Of a stretch of DNA of 64,000 bases, positions 19,596 to 28,633 are shown in pieces. Under the pieces are notes generated by a model, which searched no databases, was not told the origin of the DNA, and worked only from the letters and a program-made list of their open reading frames with translations. How positions within the stretch are numbered: position 1 is the stretch's first letter; every line of letters begins with the position of its first letter. The stretch covers positions 23,713 through 87,712 of the forward strand of contig DATLRD010000072.1 of assembly GCA_035534855.1 (NCBI GenBank), written 5' to 3'. Origin of the DNA: DATARH01 sp035534855. GTDB taxonomy: Bacteria > Pseudomonadota > Alphaproteobacteria > ATCC43930 > CGMCC-115725. A program made the position numbers and the translations under genes.

Positions 19596-20699
19596 ATGGC
19601 AAATACCGGCGCCACGGATCGACCGGTTGGCAGCGCCCGCGCGCGGGCCGCTGAATTCTGCCGGCGCTACGGGCTCTCGGTACCGGTCCTGATGGCACCG
19701 ATGGCCGGCGCGTGCCCGGCTGCGTTGGCCGCCGCGGTCGCCAATGCCGGCGGGCTCGGCGGGCTTGGCGCGCTGACGACGCCGCCCGACGGCATCGGCG
19801 CGTGGGCGACGGCGTTCCGCACGGCCAGCAACGGCGGGTTCCAGATCAACCTCTGGGTGCCTGATCCGCCGCCGCGCCGCGATGCCGGGCACGAGGCGCG
19901 GGTGCGCGCGTTCCTCGGCCAGTGGGGCCCGGCGGTGCCGGAAACGGCGGGCGACGCGGTGCCGCTCGATTTCGACGCGCAATGCGAGGCGCTGCTGGCG
20001 GCTGGGCCGCGCATCGTGTCGTCGATCATGGGGCTGTTTCCCGATCGATTCGTCGCCGCGCTGAAGGCGCGCGGCATCGCCTGGTTCGCCTGCGCCACGA
20101 CGCTCGCAGAGGCGCGCGCCGCCGAGGCGGCCGGCGCTGACGCGATCGTCGCGCAGGGTTCCGAAGCCGGCGGGCATCGCGGCGCCTTCGACGCCGACGC
20201 CGCCGAACAGCAGAATGTCGGGCTGTTCGCGCTGCTGCCGCGCCTCGCCGACCACATCTCGGTGCCGCTGATCGCCACCGGTGGCATCGGCGACGGCCGC
20301 GGCGTCGCTGCCGCACTGACCCTGGGTGCAAGCGCGGTGCAGATCGGTACCGCCCTGCTGCGCGCGCCCGAGGCCGGCACCAACCGAGCCTGGGGCGACG
20401 CGCTCGCCGGGCTGGAGCCGGAGGCGACACAGCTCACCCGCGCCTTTTCGGGGCGCCTCGGCCGCGCGGTCGCGACCGACTATGTGCGCGCCGCCGCGGC
20501 CCCGCAAAATCCCGCGCCGGCGCCGTATCCTGTACAGCGCGGACTGACCGCGGCGATGCGCGAGGCCGGCGGGCGCGCCGGCGACGTGCACCGCATGCAG
20601 GCCTGGTCGGGCCAGGCCGCGGCACTGGCCCGCGCCGAGCCGGCCGGGGTGATCGTCACCCGCCTGTGGGAGGAGGCGCAGGCGTTGTTGCCGTCCTAG
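19596..20699 (+). CDS. Nitronate monooxygenase family FMN enzyme
   Basis: The 367-residue TIM-barrel flavoprotein belongs to the 2-nitropropane dioxygenase/nitronate monooxygenase family. Visible family parts are the opening VLMAPMAGA, the GSEAGGHRG loop and the C-terminal FMN phosphate site TGGIGDGRGVAAALTLGASAVQIGTALL. Such enzymes oxidise alkyl nitronates, and related ones are FabK-type enoyl reductases, so the exact role is open. GGGGAA before the ATG at 19596 supports this start. A repeated 16-mer flanks the gene on both sides. Confidence 0.87.
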   Translation: MANTGATDRPVGSARARAAEFCRRYGLSVPVLMAPMAGACPAALAAAVANAGGLGGLGALTTPPDGIGAWATAFRTASNGGFQINLWVPDPPPRRDAGHEARVRAFLGQWGPAVPETAGDAVPLDFDAQCEALLAAGPRIVSSIMGLFPDRFVAALKARGIAWFACATTLAEARAAEAAGADAIVAQGSEAGGHRGAFDADAAEQQNVGLFALLPRLADHISVPLIATGGIGDGRGVAAALTLGASAVQIGTALLRAPEAGTNRAWGDALAGLEPEATQLTRAFSGRLGRAVATDYVRAAAAPQNPAPAPYPVQRGLTAAMREAGGRAGDVHRMQAWSGQAAALARAEPAGVIVTRLWEEAQALLPS

Positions 20700-20722
20700 A
20701 TGCAACTTTCGCCCGGTCGTTG

Positions 20723-20738
20723 GAAAGCGCACGGTTAT
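20723..20738. repeat. 16-base repeat, copy 2
   Basis: This is the second exact copy of GAAAGCGCACGGTTAT (first copy 19481-19496). It lies in the 289-base gap between the nitronate monooxygenase and rnd, where no other gene is supported. That gap also contains a short lower-GC stretch (about 20885-20930) that may hold the rnd promoter, but no clear -35/-10 pair was found. Confidence 0.4.
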
Positions 20739-20988
20739 AGCCCGCGGCCACCCGGGAGCCAGCGGGTTCTTGGCACGGGTTGAGGCGGCCACGGCAATCG
20801 TCACCCGCCGCTGCGGTAGGTGCCCGCCTCTACGGCAGGAGAAAGTGCAGTCGCCGGCGACGTTCGGGTCCAAAAGGCCGCGCTAACGATATCTAGTCTC
20901 ATCTACCGCTCTTACCGCAATGCGTTGTACTATGGTCGAAAGCGGCAGCGTTGGCCGCGGGGGTGCCGGTCGAAGCCAGCCTGCAGCG

Positions 20989-22158
20989 ATGAACCTGATC
21001 ACCGATACCGAAGGGCTGGCCGCGTTCTGCGCCCGGCAGCACGCCGCCGGGTTCGTTACCGTCGATACCGAATTCATGCGCGAGCGCACCTACTGGCCGA
21101 TCCTGTGCCTGGTGCAGGTGGCCGGGCCTGACGAGGCGGTGGCGATCGACGCCCTGGCCGACGGCATCGACCTGGCGCCGCTGCTGGCGCTGATGAACGA
21201 CACTGGCGTGCTCAAGGTGTTTCACGCCGCCCGCCAGGACCTCGAAATCTTCTACCAGCGGTCTGGCGCCGTGCCGAACCCGGTGTTCGACACCCAGATC
21301 GCCGCGATGGTCTGCGGGTTCGGCGATTCGGTCAGTTACGAAACGCTGGTCAAGAAGCTGGCCGGCGCGACGCTCGACAAGGCATCGCGGTTTACCGACT
21401 GGGCGCAGCGCCCGCTGACCGAACGGCAGATCCTCTACGGCCTCGCCGACGTCGTGCACCTGCGCACGGTCTACGAGCGGCTGCAACAGCTTTTGGCGAA
21501 GAACCGGCGCGCCGGCTGGTTCGCCGAAGAGATGGCGGCGCTGGTCGACCCGGCGCTGTACCGCGCCGAGCCCAGTGAGGCGTGGCGGCGCTTTCGCCTG
21601 CGCGGCCGCGCCGACCGTAAATTTCTCGGCGTGCTGCGCGCGCTGGCGGCGTGGCGCGAGGCGGCTGCGCAGCAGCGCGATTTGCCGCGCGGCCGTCTGC
21701 TGCGCGACGAGGCGGTGCTGGAGATCGCCTCGCACGCGCCGCGCTCGATCGAGGCGCTGGCCCGCACCCGCGGCCTCGGCAAGGGCATCGCCGAGGGGCG
21801 GCTGGGACGCGATATCCTCGACGCGGTCGCCTCGGGCCTCGCCGATCCGTCGCCGCCCGAGCCGCTGCCAGCGAAACCGGAAACTCCGCCCGGGCTCGGG
21901 CCGCTCGTCGAATTGCTGCGGGTTCTACTCAAGCAGCGCTGCGAGGATTTCGGCGTCGCCCAGAAACTCATCGCCTCATCCGACGATATCGAGGCGATCG
22001 CCGCCGACGACGACGCCGATGTGCGGGCGCTCGCCGGCTGGCGCCGCGAGATCTTCGGCGGCGATGCCCTGGCGCTGAAGCACGGGCGACTGGCGCTGAC
22101 CGCCGGCCGCAACCGCATCGAGCTCGTCGCGCTCGGCGGCAGCGAGGAAGCGGCCTAG
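20989..22158 (+). CDS. rnd: Ribonuclease D
   Basis: The 389-residue protein has a DEDDy 3'-5' exonuclease domain: D26 and E28 in VDTEF, D84 in ARQDLE, then Y150 and D154 in LYGLADVVHL. An HRDC-type domain follows (ALAAWREAAAQQRDLPRGRLLRDE region). RNase D trims the 3' ends of tRNA precursors and other small RNAs. The start was set at MNLITDTEGL, where the exonuclease fold begins; 23 more in-frame codons are open upstream but look non-coding. It converges on ppx with four bases between stops. Confidence 0.94.
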   Translation: MNLITDTEGLAAFCARQHAAGFVTVDTEFMRERTYWPILCLVQVAGPDEAVAIDALADGIDLAPLLALMNDTGVLKVFHAARQDLEIFYQRSGAVPNPVFDTQIAAMVCGFGDSVSYETLVKKLAGATLDKASRFTDWAQRPLTERQILYGLADVVHLRTVYERLQQLLAKNRRAGWFAEEMAALVDPALYRAEPSEAWRRFRLRGRADRKFLGVLRALAAWREAAAQQRDLPRGRLLRDEAVLEIASHAPRSIEALARTRGLGKGIAEGRLGRDILDAVASGLADPSPPEPLPAKPETPPGLGPLVELLRVLLKQRCEDFGVAQKLIASSDDIEAIAADDDADVRALAGWRREIFGGDALALKHGRLALTAGRNRIELVALGGSEEAA

Positions 22159-22162
22159 CCGG

Positions 22163-23683
22163 TCAGGCCATTGCCGCAGCAGGGCTGCGGTAGCGGACCG
22201 AACGGGCGCCGAGGCCAAGCGCGCGGCCAAGCGCATCGAGCCGGCGCTGCACCGCTTCGCCGAGCAGCAGGCTGCCCGAGGCCGGAAGCTCGAGGATCAG
22301 CGCGTCGGGCTCGCGGATCAGTCGAACATCCGACAACAGGTCGAGCGCGCCGCCGCACAGCGTGTAGGCCAGTCGCAGCGCGAGGCCAAGGACGCGCGCC
22401 TCGCCGGCCGCGCGCTCGTCGATCAGCACCGAGGTCGCCGCCCGGATCTGGTCGTCGGGCGCCCCGCCATAGCGCGTGTGGAGCGCAGCGGCGATGAACA
22501 CCCGCTCGGCATGGTCGAGCGCCCCGACCGGCATGCGCAGGCTGCGCAGAAACGCGTGCTCGGCGCGATAATCGGGGTGCTCGCTCCAGGCGATGTCGCT
22601 GAGCCAGCACGCCGCCCGGTGCAGCCGCCGCGCTGTCGCCGGAAGCCCGGGAAAGACCGGCGCCGTCCATAACTGAAGCCGGTCACCGTCGCCGCGGGTG
22701 CGGCCCTGGCTTTCGGCAATGCCGCGGCAGGCAGCGATCAACGGATCGGCGTGCTGCTCGGCCGACAGCAGCCCGGTGGCATAGCCTTCGCGCAGGCCGA
22801 ATGCGGAAAACACCACCCGCTCGGGCCGGCCGACCGCAATCAGCCGCCGCAGGATCTGGGCTGCCAGCGGCACGACCTCGAGCCGTTTGCGGTTGATCGT
22901 CGTGATCTGTTCGAGCGACCGCCGCGACAGCCGCGAGACCAAGTCGAGAAACCCGTCGACCGGCGCGCGCGGCACCGTGTACTGATGGATGATGTGCAGC
23001 GGATAGCGGGCCTGTTCCATGTGCAGACGGGCGATCGCCCGCCACGCGCCGCCGACCAGATATAGGCTCTTGCCGGCGGCGGCCCGCAGGATCGCCGCCT
23101 CACCGACCGCCCGGTCGATCGCCTCGGCGATCGCCTTGCGATTGTCGCCATGCTCGGCGAGGCGCAGCGGGCCGAGCGGCAGCGAGACGCCGGCGCCGAT
23201 CGTCGCCCTGCCGGCGGTGCCGTCGACCTGCACCAATTCGACGCTGCCGCCGCCGAGATCGCCGACCACGCCGTCGGCGCCGGGAATTCCGGCGAGCACC
23301 CCGGAGGCCGACAGCCGCGCCTCCTCGGCCCCGTCGATGACCCGCACCGCGACGCCGCAGCGCCGGCCGATCTCGGCGGCGAACGCCTCTCCGTCGCTCG
23401 CATCGCGAACTGCCGCGGTCGCGATCACTGCGAGATGGTCGACCTCGAGGGCGCGGGCGAGCGCGACAAAGCGCTGGACGTTGTCATAGGCGAGCAGCAC
23501 CCCGTCGCGGTTGAGCCGGCCGCTGCGCGCGATGCCACGGCCCAGACCGCACATGACCTTTTCGTTGAGCAGCGGCATGAGCGCCGCACCGAGCCGCTCG
23601 AACACGACGAGGCGCAGCGAATTCGAGCCGACATCGACGACCGCGATGCGGCCGGTTGGCGAGGTGGCGATTCGATCAGGCAT
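22163..23683 (-). CDS. ppx: Exopolyphosphatase Ppx/GppA family
   Basis: The 506-residue protein belongs to the actin-like ASKHA fold. It starts with AVVDVGSNSLRLVVFE, has the catalytic region IDGAEEARLS and the phosphate-binding GDLGGGSVEL, and ends with an HD-like helical C-terminal part. Such enzymes release phosphate from polyphosphate or hydrolyse pppGpp; the two activities cannot be separated by sequence here. It lies 42 bases downstream of ppk1 on the same strand, giving a synthesis-plus-degradation operon for polyphosphate. Confidence 0.93.
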   Translation of the reverse strand: MPDRIATSPTGRIAVVDVGSNSLRLVVFERLGAALMPLLNEKVMCGLGRGIARSGRLNRDGVLLAYDNVQRFVALARALEVDHLAVIATAAVRDASDGEAFAAEIGRRCGVAVRVIDGAEEARLSASGVLAGIPGADGVVGDLGGGSVELVQVDGTAGRATIGAGVSLPLGPLRLAEHGDNRKAIAEAIDRAVGEAAILRAAAGKSLYLVGGAWRAIARLHMEQARYPLHIIHQYTVPRAPVDGFLDLVSRLSRRSLEQITTINRKRLEVVPLAAQILRRLIAVGRPERVVFSAFGLREGYATGLLSAEQHADPLIAACRGIAESQGRTRGDGDRLQLWTAPVFPGLPATARRLHRAACWLSDIAWSEHPDYRAEHAFLRSLRMPVGALDHAERVFIAAALHTRYGGAPDDQIRAATSVLIDERAAGEARVLGLALRLAYTLCGGALDLLSDVRLIREPDALILELPASGSLLLGEAVQRRLDALGRALGLGARSVRYRSPAAAMA

Positions 23684-23725
23684 CAGTACAGCAACATCAA
23701 TTGACGGCGATCCTCATGTGGCGCC

Positions 23726-25861
23726 TCAACGTGAGACCAGGCGCGGCTGGCGGCGGCGTAACGCCTTTCCACGCCCCGACAGGCTCGGGTTGGTCATGAA
23801 ATAGGTATGGGCCGAGAACCCCTCTTCTTCCACCGGCAGGCGGGAGTAGCTGCCATCGGCCGCGAGGCTCCAGCTTTGCAGCGTGTCGCGCAGATTGGCG
23901 ACCATGATCTCGTCGAGCACCTGGCGATGCACGGTCAGGTTTTCGATCGGCACCAGGGCCTCGACCCGCCCGTCGAAATTGCGCGGCATCCAGTCGGCCG
24001 AGCTGATGAACACCTTGGCCTGGTCCGACGGCAGCCGGTTGCCGTTGCCGAAGCAGACGATCCGCCCGTGTTCGAGAAAGCGGCCGATGATGCTCTTGAC
24101 CCGGATGTTTTCCGACATGCCCGGCGCGCCCGGCCGCAGGCAGCAGATGCCGCGCACCACGAGGTCGATCTGCACCCCGGCCTGCGAGGCCTTGTACAGC
24201 GTGTCGATGATCGCCGGGTCGACGAGGGCATTGAGCTTGGCCCAGATCTGCGCCGGCTTGCCGGCCCGCGCATTGGCGATCTCGGCCTCGATCAATTCGG
24301 CCAGCCGGTCACGCAGGTTGATCGGCGCGACCACAATCTTTTCCAGGCTGGCGGGGCGTGCATAGCCGGTCATGAAATTGAACAACCGGGCGGCGTCGCG
24401 GCACAAGGCGGGGTCGGCGGTGAAGAACGACAGGTCGGTGTAAACCTTGGCGGTATAGGGGTGGTAGTTGCCGGTGCCAAAATGCACATAGGAGCGCAAT
24501 TCGCCGCCCTCGCGCCGCACCACCAACGAGACCTTGGCGTGGGTCTTGAGCTGCAGGAAGCCATAGACGACCTGCACCCCGGCGCGCTCGAGATCGCGCG
24601 CCCAACGGATATTGGCCTCTTCGTCGAACCGCGCCTTCAGCTCGATCATCGCGGTGACCGACTTGCCGGCCTCCGCCGCGTCGGCAAGCTCGCGCACGAT
24701 CGGGCTGTCGTCGCTGGTGCGGTAGAGCGTCTGCTTGATCGCCACCACCGCTGGGTCGCGCGCCGCCTGGCGCAGGAACTGCACGACGACATCAAAGCTT
24801 TCGTACGGGTGATGGACGATGATGTCCTTCTGCCGGATCGCCGCGAAGCAATCGCCGCCGAAATCGCGGATGCGCTCGGGAAACCGCACGTTATAGGGCG
24901 TGAAGCGCAGGTCGGGGCGGTCGTCAGTAATCAGTTCGGCGGTGTCGTCGAGGCCCAGAATACCGGCCGTGGCGAACACGTCGGCCGGGGCCGCGTCGAG
25001 CTTTTCTCTGAGAAAGCTGCGCAGCCCCGCCGGCATCCGCGCATCGACGCTGAGGTGGATGACATGGCCGCGCCGGCGCCGCTTAAGCGCGGTCTCGAAC
25101 AGCCGCACCAGATCCTCGGCCTCTTCCTCGATCTCGACCTCGCTGTCGCGCAGCACCCGGAAGACGCCCTGGGCGATCACCGCGAACCCCGGAAACAGGC
25201 GATCGAGAAACAGCGCGATCATCTGCTCGGTCGGCAGAAAGCGGATACGCGTGCCGGGCAGCCGGATGAACCGGTCGATCGAGGCGGGCACCAGAATCAG
25301 AGCCTGCAGGCGAATCCCGTCGCCGACCCGTTCGAGTTCGAGGACGAGGCCGAACCCGCGATTGGCGACAAACGGAAACGGATGCGCCGGGTCCATCGCC
25401 AGCGGCGTCAGCACCGGAAAGATGTCGGCCATGAAGCGCTCGTCGAGCCAGGCGCGGTCGCCGGGTTCGAGATCGGTGGGGTCGACGACGGCGATCCCCG
25501 CCTGCGCCAGCTCCTCGCGCAGCGCCAGCCAGATCACCTGCTGGTCGGTCATCAGCCGGCCGGCGCGGCGGTGGATCGCGTCGAGCTGCTGGGCTGGGGT
25601 CAGCCCGTCCTGGCTGACGCTGCTGATGCCGGCGATGTGGTGGCCCTTAAGCCCGGCCACACGCACCATGTAGAATTCGTCGAGGTTGCTCGCCGAGATC
25701 GACACAAAGCGTAGCCGTTCGAGCAGCGGGTGGCGGCGGTTTTCCGCCTCGGCGAGGACCCGCTCGTTAAATGCCAACCACGATAATTCCCGGTTGATGA
25801 AGCGCGACGGCGACGGTTGCTCGCCCGCTCTCAAATCAACGACCTGCGCGCTCGAATTCAC
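23726..25861 (-). CDS. ppk1: Polyphosphate kinase 1
   Basis: The 711-residue protein has the full PPK1 layout: an N-terminal domain starting INRELSWLAFNERVLAEA, a head domain, and two phospholipase-D-like C-terminal domains. The motif HFGTGNYHP contains the histidine that is autophosphorylated in the family, and the second C-domain shows SADWMPRNFDGRVEAL. It polymerises the ATP gamma-phosphate into polyphosphate at the membrane. The start is a GTG at 25861; no internal ATG before the conserved region is suitable. A strong promoter candidate lies at 25901-25929. Confidence 0.96.
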   Translation of the reverse strand: MNSSAQVVDLRAGEQPSPSRFINRELSWLAFNERVLAEAENRRHPLLERLRFVSISASNLDEFYMVRVAGLKGHHIAGISSVSQDGLTPAQQLDAIHRRAGRLMTDQQVIWLALREELAQAGIAVVDPTDLEPGDRAWLDERFMADIFPVLTPLAMDPAHPFPFVANRGFGLVLELERVGDGIRLQALILVPASIDRFIRLPGTRIRFLPTEQMIALFLDRLFPGFAVIAQGVFRVLRDSEVEIEEEAEDLVRLFETALKRRRRGHVIHLSVDARMPAGLRSFLREKLDAAPADVFATAGILGLDDTAELITDDRPDLRFTPYNVRFPERIRDFGGDCFAAIRQKDIIVHHPYESFDVVVQFLRQAARDPAVVAIKQTLYRTSDDSPIVRELADAAEAGKSVTAMIELKARFDEEANIRWARDLERAGVQVVYGFLQLKTHAKVSLVVRREGGELRSYVHFGTGNYHPYTAKVYTDLSFFTADPALCRDAARLFNFMTGYARPASLEKIVVAPINLRDRLAELIEAEIANARAGKPAQIWAKLNALVDPAIIDTLYKASQAGVQIDLVVRGICCLRPGAPGMSENIRVKSIIGRFLEHGRIVCFGNGNRLPSDQAKVFISSADWMPRNFDGRVEALVPIENLTVHRQVLDEIMVANLRDTLQSWSLAADGSYSRLPVEEEGFSAHTYFMTNPSLSGRGKALRRRQPRLVSR

Positions 25862-25900
25862 CGGGCCTCTCTCGCGGAATTTCCGCAGGCTAGCTGCAGG

Positions 25901-25929
25901 ATTTTACAGTGTGGAGCCGCCGCTGTCAT
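25901..25929 (-). promoter_or_regulatory. Predicted sigma-70 type promoter for ppk1-ppx
   Basis: On the - strand, ATGACA (25929-25924) and TAAAAT (25906-25901) are separated by exactly 17 bases. Each box differs by one base from consensus. The -10 box is 39 bases upstream of the ppk1 GTG. No Pho-box-like repeat was recognised beside it. Confidence 0.6.
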
Positions 25930-25967
25930 GCGCGCCCTCTCGGCGACGTCGACAGCGGAAAAATTCG

Positions 25968-25987
25968 AGCGCCGGCCGCCCGGCGCT
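25968..25987. repeat. Perfect 8-bp hairpin in the ppk1/oxidoreductase divergent region
   Basis: AGCGCCGG (25968-25975) and CCGGCGCT (25980-25987) pair perfectly around a four-base loop, 41 bases before the oxidoreductase ATG. It could be an operator for the divergent pair or a structure in the 5' leader. High GC makes such palindromes fairly common here. Confidence 0.4.
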
Positions 25988-26028
25988 ATATCATCGCCGC
26001 CGCGATGGAGACAGAGGGCGAGGCAACG

Positions 26029-27042
26029 ATGATTCGGGCGGCGATATTGGGGATCGGGCATTGGGGGCGGATGCTGGTCGGCGCGGTGCAGGGCAAGAGC
26101 AGCGCGATCCGCTTCACCGCCGGCGCCACCCGCACCCGCGCCAAGGCCGCGGCGTTCTGCGCCGAACACGGCATTGCGCTCCATGACGACCTCGACGCGA
26201 TTCTCGCCGACCCGGCAATCGACGCGGTGGTGTGCGCCACGCCGCACAGCGAGCACGGCGGTCAGGTCGAGCGCATCGCCGCTGCCGGCAAGGCGGTGTT
26301 CATGGAGAAGCCGTTCACCCTCGACCGCAACAGCGCGGCGCGCGCACTGGACGCGGTCGCGCGCGCCGGAATCGTGCTCGGCGTCGCCTATCCGCGGCGT
26401 TTTCACCCGAATATGAAGGAATTAAAGGCACGAATCGATGCCGGGCGGCTCGGCACCATCGCGCATTGCTATGCCGAGCAGAACACCCCGGCCGGGCTGT
26501 TCATGGCACCCGAATCGTGGCGCGCGACGGCCGAGGAGGCGCCGGCCGGCGGCATGACCGCGCTCGGTGTCCACAATGTCGACGCGCTGATCCACCTGTT
26601 CGGCACGATCGACGAGGTTTACGCCAAGAGCCTGCGCCGGGCCGTTTCCTATGCCGCCGACGACACCACCAGCGTGATGTTCGGGCTGGCAAACGGCATG
26701 TCGGCGACGCTGGTTTGCTCGCTGGTGACCGCGGCCAGCTATCGCCTCGCAGTTTTCGGCGACAAGGGAAGCGGGGAATTGTTGACACCCAACCTCGATT
26801 TCCACTTCACCCCGGTCCCTGCCGAGCGGCCGACCGGCCGCCACGCCGCACTGCCGCCCGAAATCATCGAGCACCGCAGTTTCAACGCGCTGCTCGCCGA
26901 ACTCGAAGCCTTCGCCGGCGCGATTGAGGGCGGCGCGCCCTACCCGATCCCGGCCGACCAGGTGTTGCACGCCGTCGCGGTGTTCGAGGCGATCGTGCAA
27001 TCCGCCGCCGCGAGCCGCCCGGTCCGGGTCGCGCGCGACTGA
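26029..27042 (+). CDS. Gfo/Idh/MocA-family oxidoreductase
   Basis: The 337-residue protein begins with a Rossmann fold (AAILGIGHWGRMLVGAVQG). It has the conserved EKPFTLD motif, in which the lysine is catalytic in this family, and a C-terminal alpha/beta domain. Family members oxidise or reduce sugars, inositols and related compounds with NAD(P). The start was set at MIRAAILG because the fold begins there and AGGCAACG precedes it; an ATG eight codons earlier is possible. The following 2-hydroxyacid dehydrogenase starts 30 bases downstream, so a two-gene catabolic unit is likely. Substrates are unknown. Confidence 0.86.
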   Translation: MIRAAILGIGHWGRMLVGAVQGKSSAIRFTAGATRTRAKAAAFCAEHGIALHDDLDAILADPAIDAVVCATPHSEHGGQVERIAAAGKAVFMEKPFTLDRNSAARALDAVARAGIVLGVAYPRRFHPNMKELKARIDAGRLGTIAHCYAEQNTPAGLFMAPESWRATAEEAPAGGMTALGVHNVDALIHLFGTIDEVYAKSLRRAVSYAADDTTSVMFGLANGMSATLVCSLVTAASYRLAVFGDKGSGELLTPNLDFHFTPVPAERPTGRHAALPPEIIEHRSFNALLAELEAFAGAIEGGAPYPIPADQVLHAVAVFEAIVQSAAASRPVRVARD

Positions 27043-27072
27043 GAACCAAACCAAAGAACGAAAGGAAGACCC

Positions 27073-28080
27073 ATGCCGGTCACCGTGCTGTATCCCGAAG
27101 CCCGCCAGCAGCCTGACGCGATGGAGCGCGGCGTGTTCGGCCCTGACGTCAACATCGTCAAGCGCGACACCGCCTCGCTGTCGGAACTCAGCGACGCCGA
27201 TTGCGCCGCGGCCGACGGGCTGATGATCATGGGCTTCGCGGTGACGGGCGCCGATCTCGCGCGATTTCCCAATCTGCGCGCAATCGTGCGCATGGGAGTC
27301 GGCTACGACAAGCTCGACCGGCCGGCGGCGGCGGCGCGCAACATCCTGGTCTGCAACGTCCCCGACTACGGCACCACCGAGGTCGCCGACCACGCGATGG
27401 CGCTCGCGCTGTCGCTGCGCCGCGGCATCATCCTGCACCACGAATACCAGCGCCACGAGCCCCCGGCGCCGTGGCGCTCGTTTCACCACGATCTGATCCA
27501 GCGGCTCGGTACCCAGACCTTCGGCATCGTCGGGCTGGGCCGCATCGGCACCGCGGTGGCGCTGCGCGCCAAGGCGTTTCAGTTCCGCGTCGTGTTCTAC
27601 GACCCGAAGCACCCGAACGGGCACGAGCTGGGCCTCGGCATCGAGCGCGCCGCGACGCTCGAGGACCTGCTGCGCCAGACCAACACGCTGTCGATCCACG
27701 CGCCGCTGACCGTCGAGACGCGCGGCCTCTTGGGTCGCGACCAGCTGGCGCTGCTGCCCAAGGGGGCGGTGGTCGTCAACGACGCGCGCGGCCCGATCGT
27801 CGACCTCGACGCGCTCCATGAGCTGCTGAAGAGCGGCCACATCGCCGGGGCCGGGATCGACGTGCTGCCGGTCGAGCCGCCGGTCGAGCCGTTTCCGGAG
27901 CTGCTGCGCGCCTACCGGGCGCGCGAGACCTGGCTTGAGGGCCGGCTGGTGATCACGCCGCACTCGGCGTGGCTGACCCCGCATTCGGAAAACGACACGC
28001 GCCGGAAATCCGCCGAGACGATGCGTGCCGCATTGTTGACGAATAATCCGCAGAACGTGATTACGCAGGACATGTACTAG
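27073..28080 (+). CDS. D-isomer specific 2-hydroxyacid dehydrogenase
   Basis: The 335-residue protein contains the NAD-binding motif GLGRIGTAVALRAKAF. It also has the catalytic set of the D-2-hydroxyacid dehydrogenase family: arginine in NDARGPIVD, glutamate near PVEPPVEP and histidine in ITPHSAW. The pattern is closest to the C-terminal-binding-protein-like branch. AGGAAG lies before the ATG. It probably works with the preceding Gfo/Idh/MocA enzyme on a sugar acid or hydroxyacid, but this is inferred only from adjacency. Confidence 0.88.
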   Translation: MPVTVLYPEARQQPDAMERGVFGPDVNIVKRDTASLSELSDADCAAADGLMIMGFAVTGADLARFPNLRAIVRMGVGYDKLDRPAAAARNILVCNVPDYGTTEVADHAMALALSLRRGIILHHEYQRHEPPAPWRSFHHDLIQRLGTQTFGIVGLGRIGTAVALRAKAFQFRVVFYDPKHPNGHELGLGIERAATLEDLLRQTNTLSIHAPLTVETRGLLGRDQLALLPKGAVVVNDARGPIVDLDALHELLKSGHIAGAGIDVLPVEPPVEPFPELLRAYRARETWLEGRLVITPHSAWLTPHSENDTRRKSAETMRAALLTNNPQNVITQDMY

Positions 28081-28120
28081 GCTCGCCCCGCGGCAAGCTG
28101 GGCCGATGGGGAGGGCGCCG

Positions 28121-28633
28121 ATGCATCGGTTGCACTTGCTGCGCCATGCCAAATCGAGCTGGGACGACGCGGTCGACGACCACGAGCGCAACCTCAACCG
28201 GCGCGGCCGCGACGAAGCGACGCGGGTTGGCAAGCACCTGCCGATGGCGACCGGCTCGCTCGACCTGGTGCTGTGCTCGACCGCGCGGCGCGCGGTCGAG
28301 ACGATGGGCCTCGTGCTCGCCCGGTTCGCGCCACCGCCGCGCAGCGTGAGCGAAAACGGGCTCTACCTCGCCGGTGCGGACAAATTGCTGCAGCGCCTCG
28401 CCCGGCTCGATGAGGACGACCACGCGGTGCTGGTGATCGGGCACAACCCCGGGCTGCACGAATTGGCGCTCGCCCTCGCCTCGCCAGCTTCGCCGCGCTT
28501 TGACGCGCTCGCCGGCAGCAAATTCCCGACCGCGGTGCGCGCCAGCTTCAAGATCGCCGGGCCGTGGTCGTCGCTTGACCGCGGCCCGCACGAGCTGACC
28601 GATTACGTCACGGTCAAATCGCTCTCCGACTGA
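28121..28633 (+). CDS. SixA-like histidine phosphatase
   Basis: The 170-residue protein starts MHRLHLLRHAKSSWDD, the RHG phosphatase signature in the RHAKS form seen in SixA-type phosphohistidine phosphatases. The second conserved histidine is in VIGHNPGLHEL. I chose the inner ATG at 28121 because GGGGAGGG precedes it; the ATG at 28106 has no such site. SixA removes phosphate from phosphohistidine in signalling or PTS proteins, but the target here is unknown. Its 3' end overlaps the opposite-strand hdaA gene by 31 bases. Confidence 0.86.
   Translation: MHRLHLLRHAKSSWDDAVDDHERNLNRRGRDEATRVGKHLPMATGSLDLVLCSTARRAVETMGLVLARFAPPPRSVSENGLYLAGADKLLQRLARLDEDDHAVLVIGHNPGLHELALALASPASPRFDALAGSKFPTAVRASFKIAGPWSSLDRGPHELTDYVTVKSLSD

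Noticed and set aside
23807..25714. Open frame of 635 codons opposite ppk1
   Set aside because: Shadow frame; ppk1 is unmistakable on the - strand.
26422..28233. Open frame of 603 codons opposite the oxidoreductase and dehydrogenase genes
   Set aside because: Shadow of two convincing + strand enzymes; no recognisable domain.
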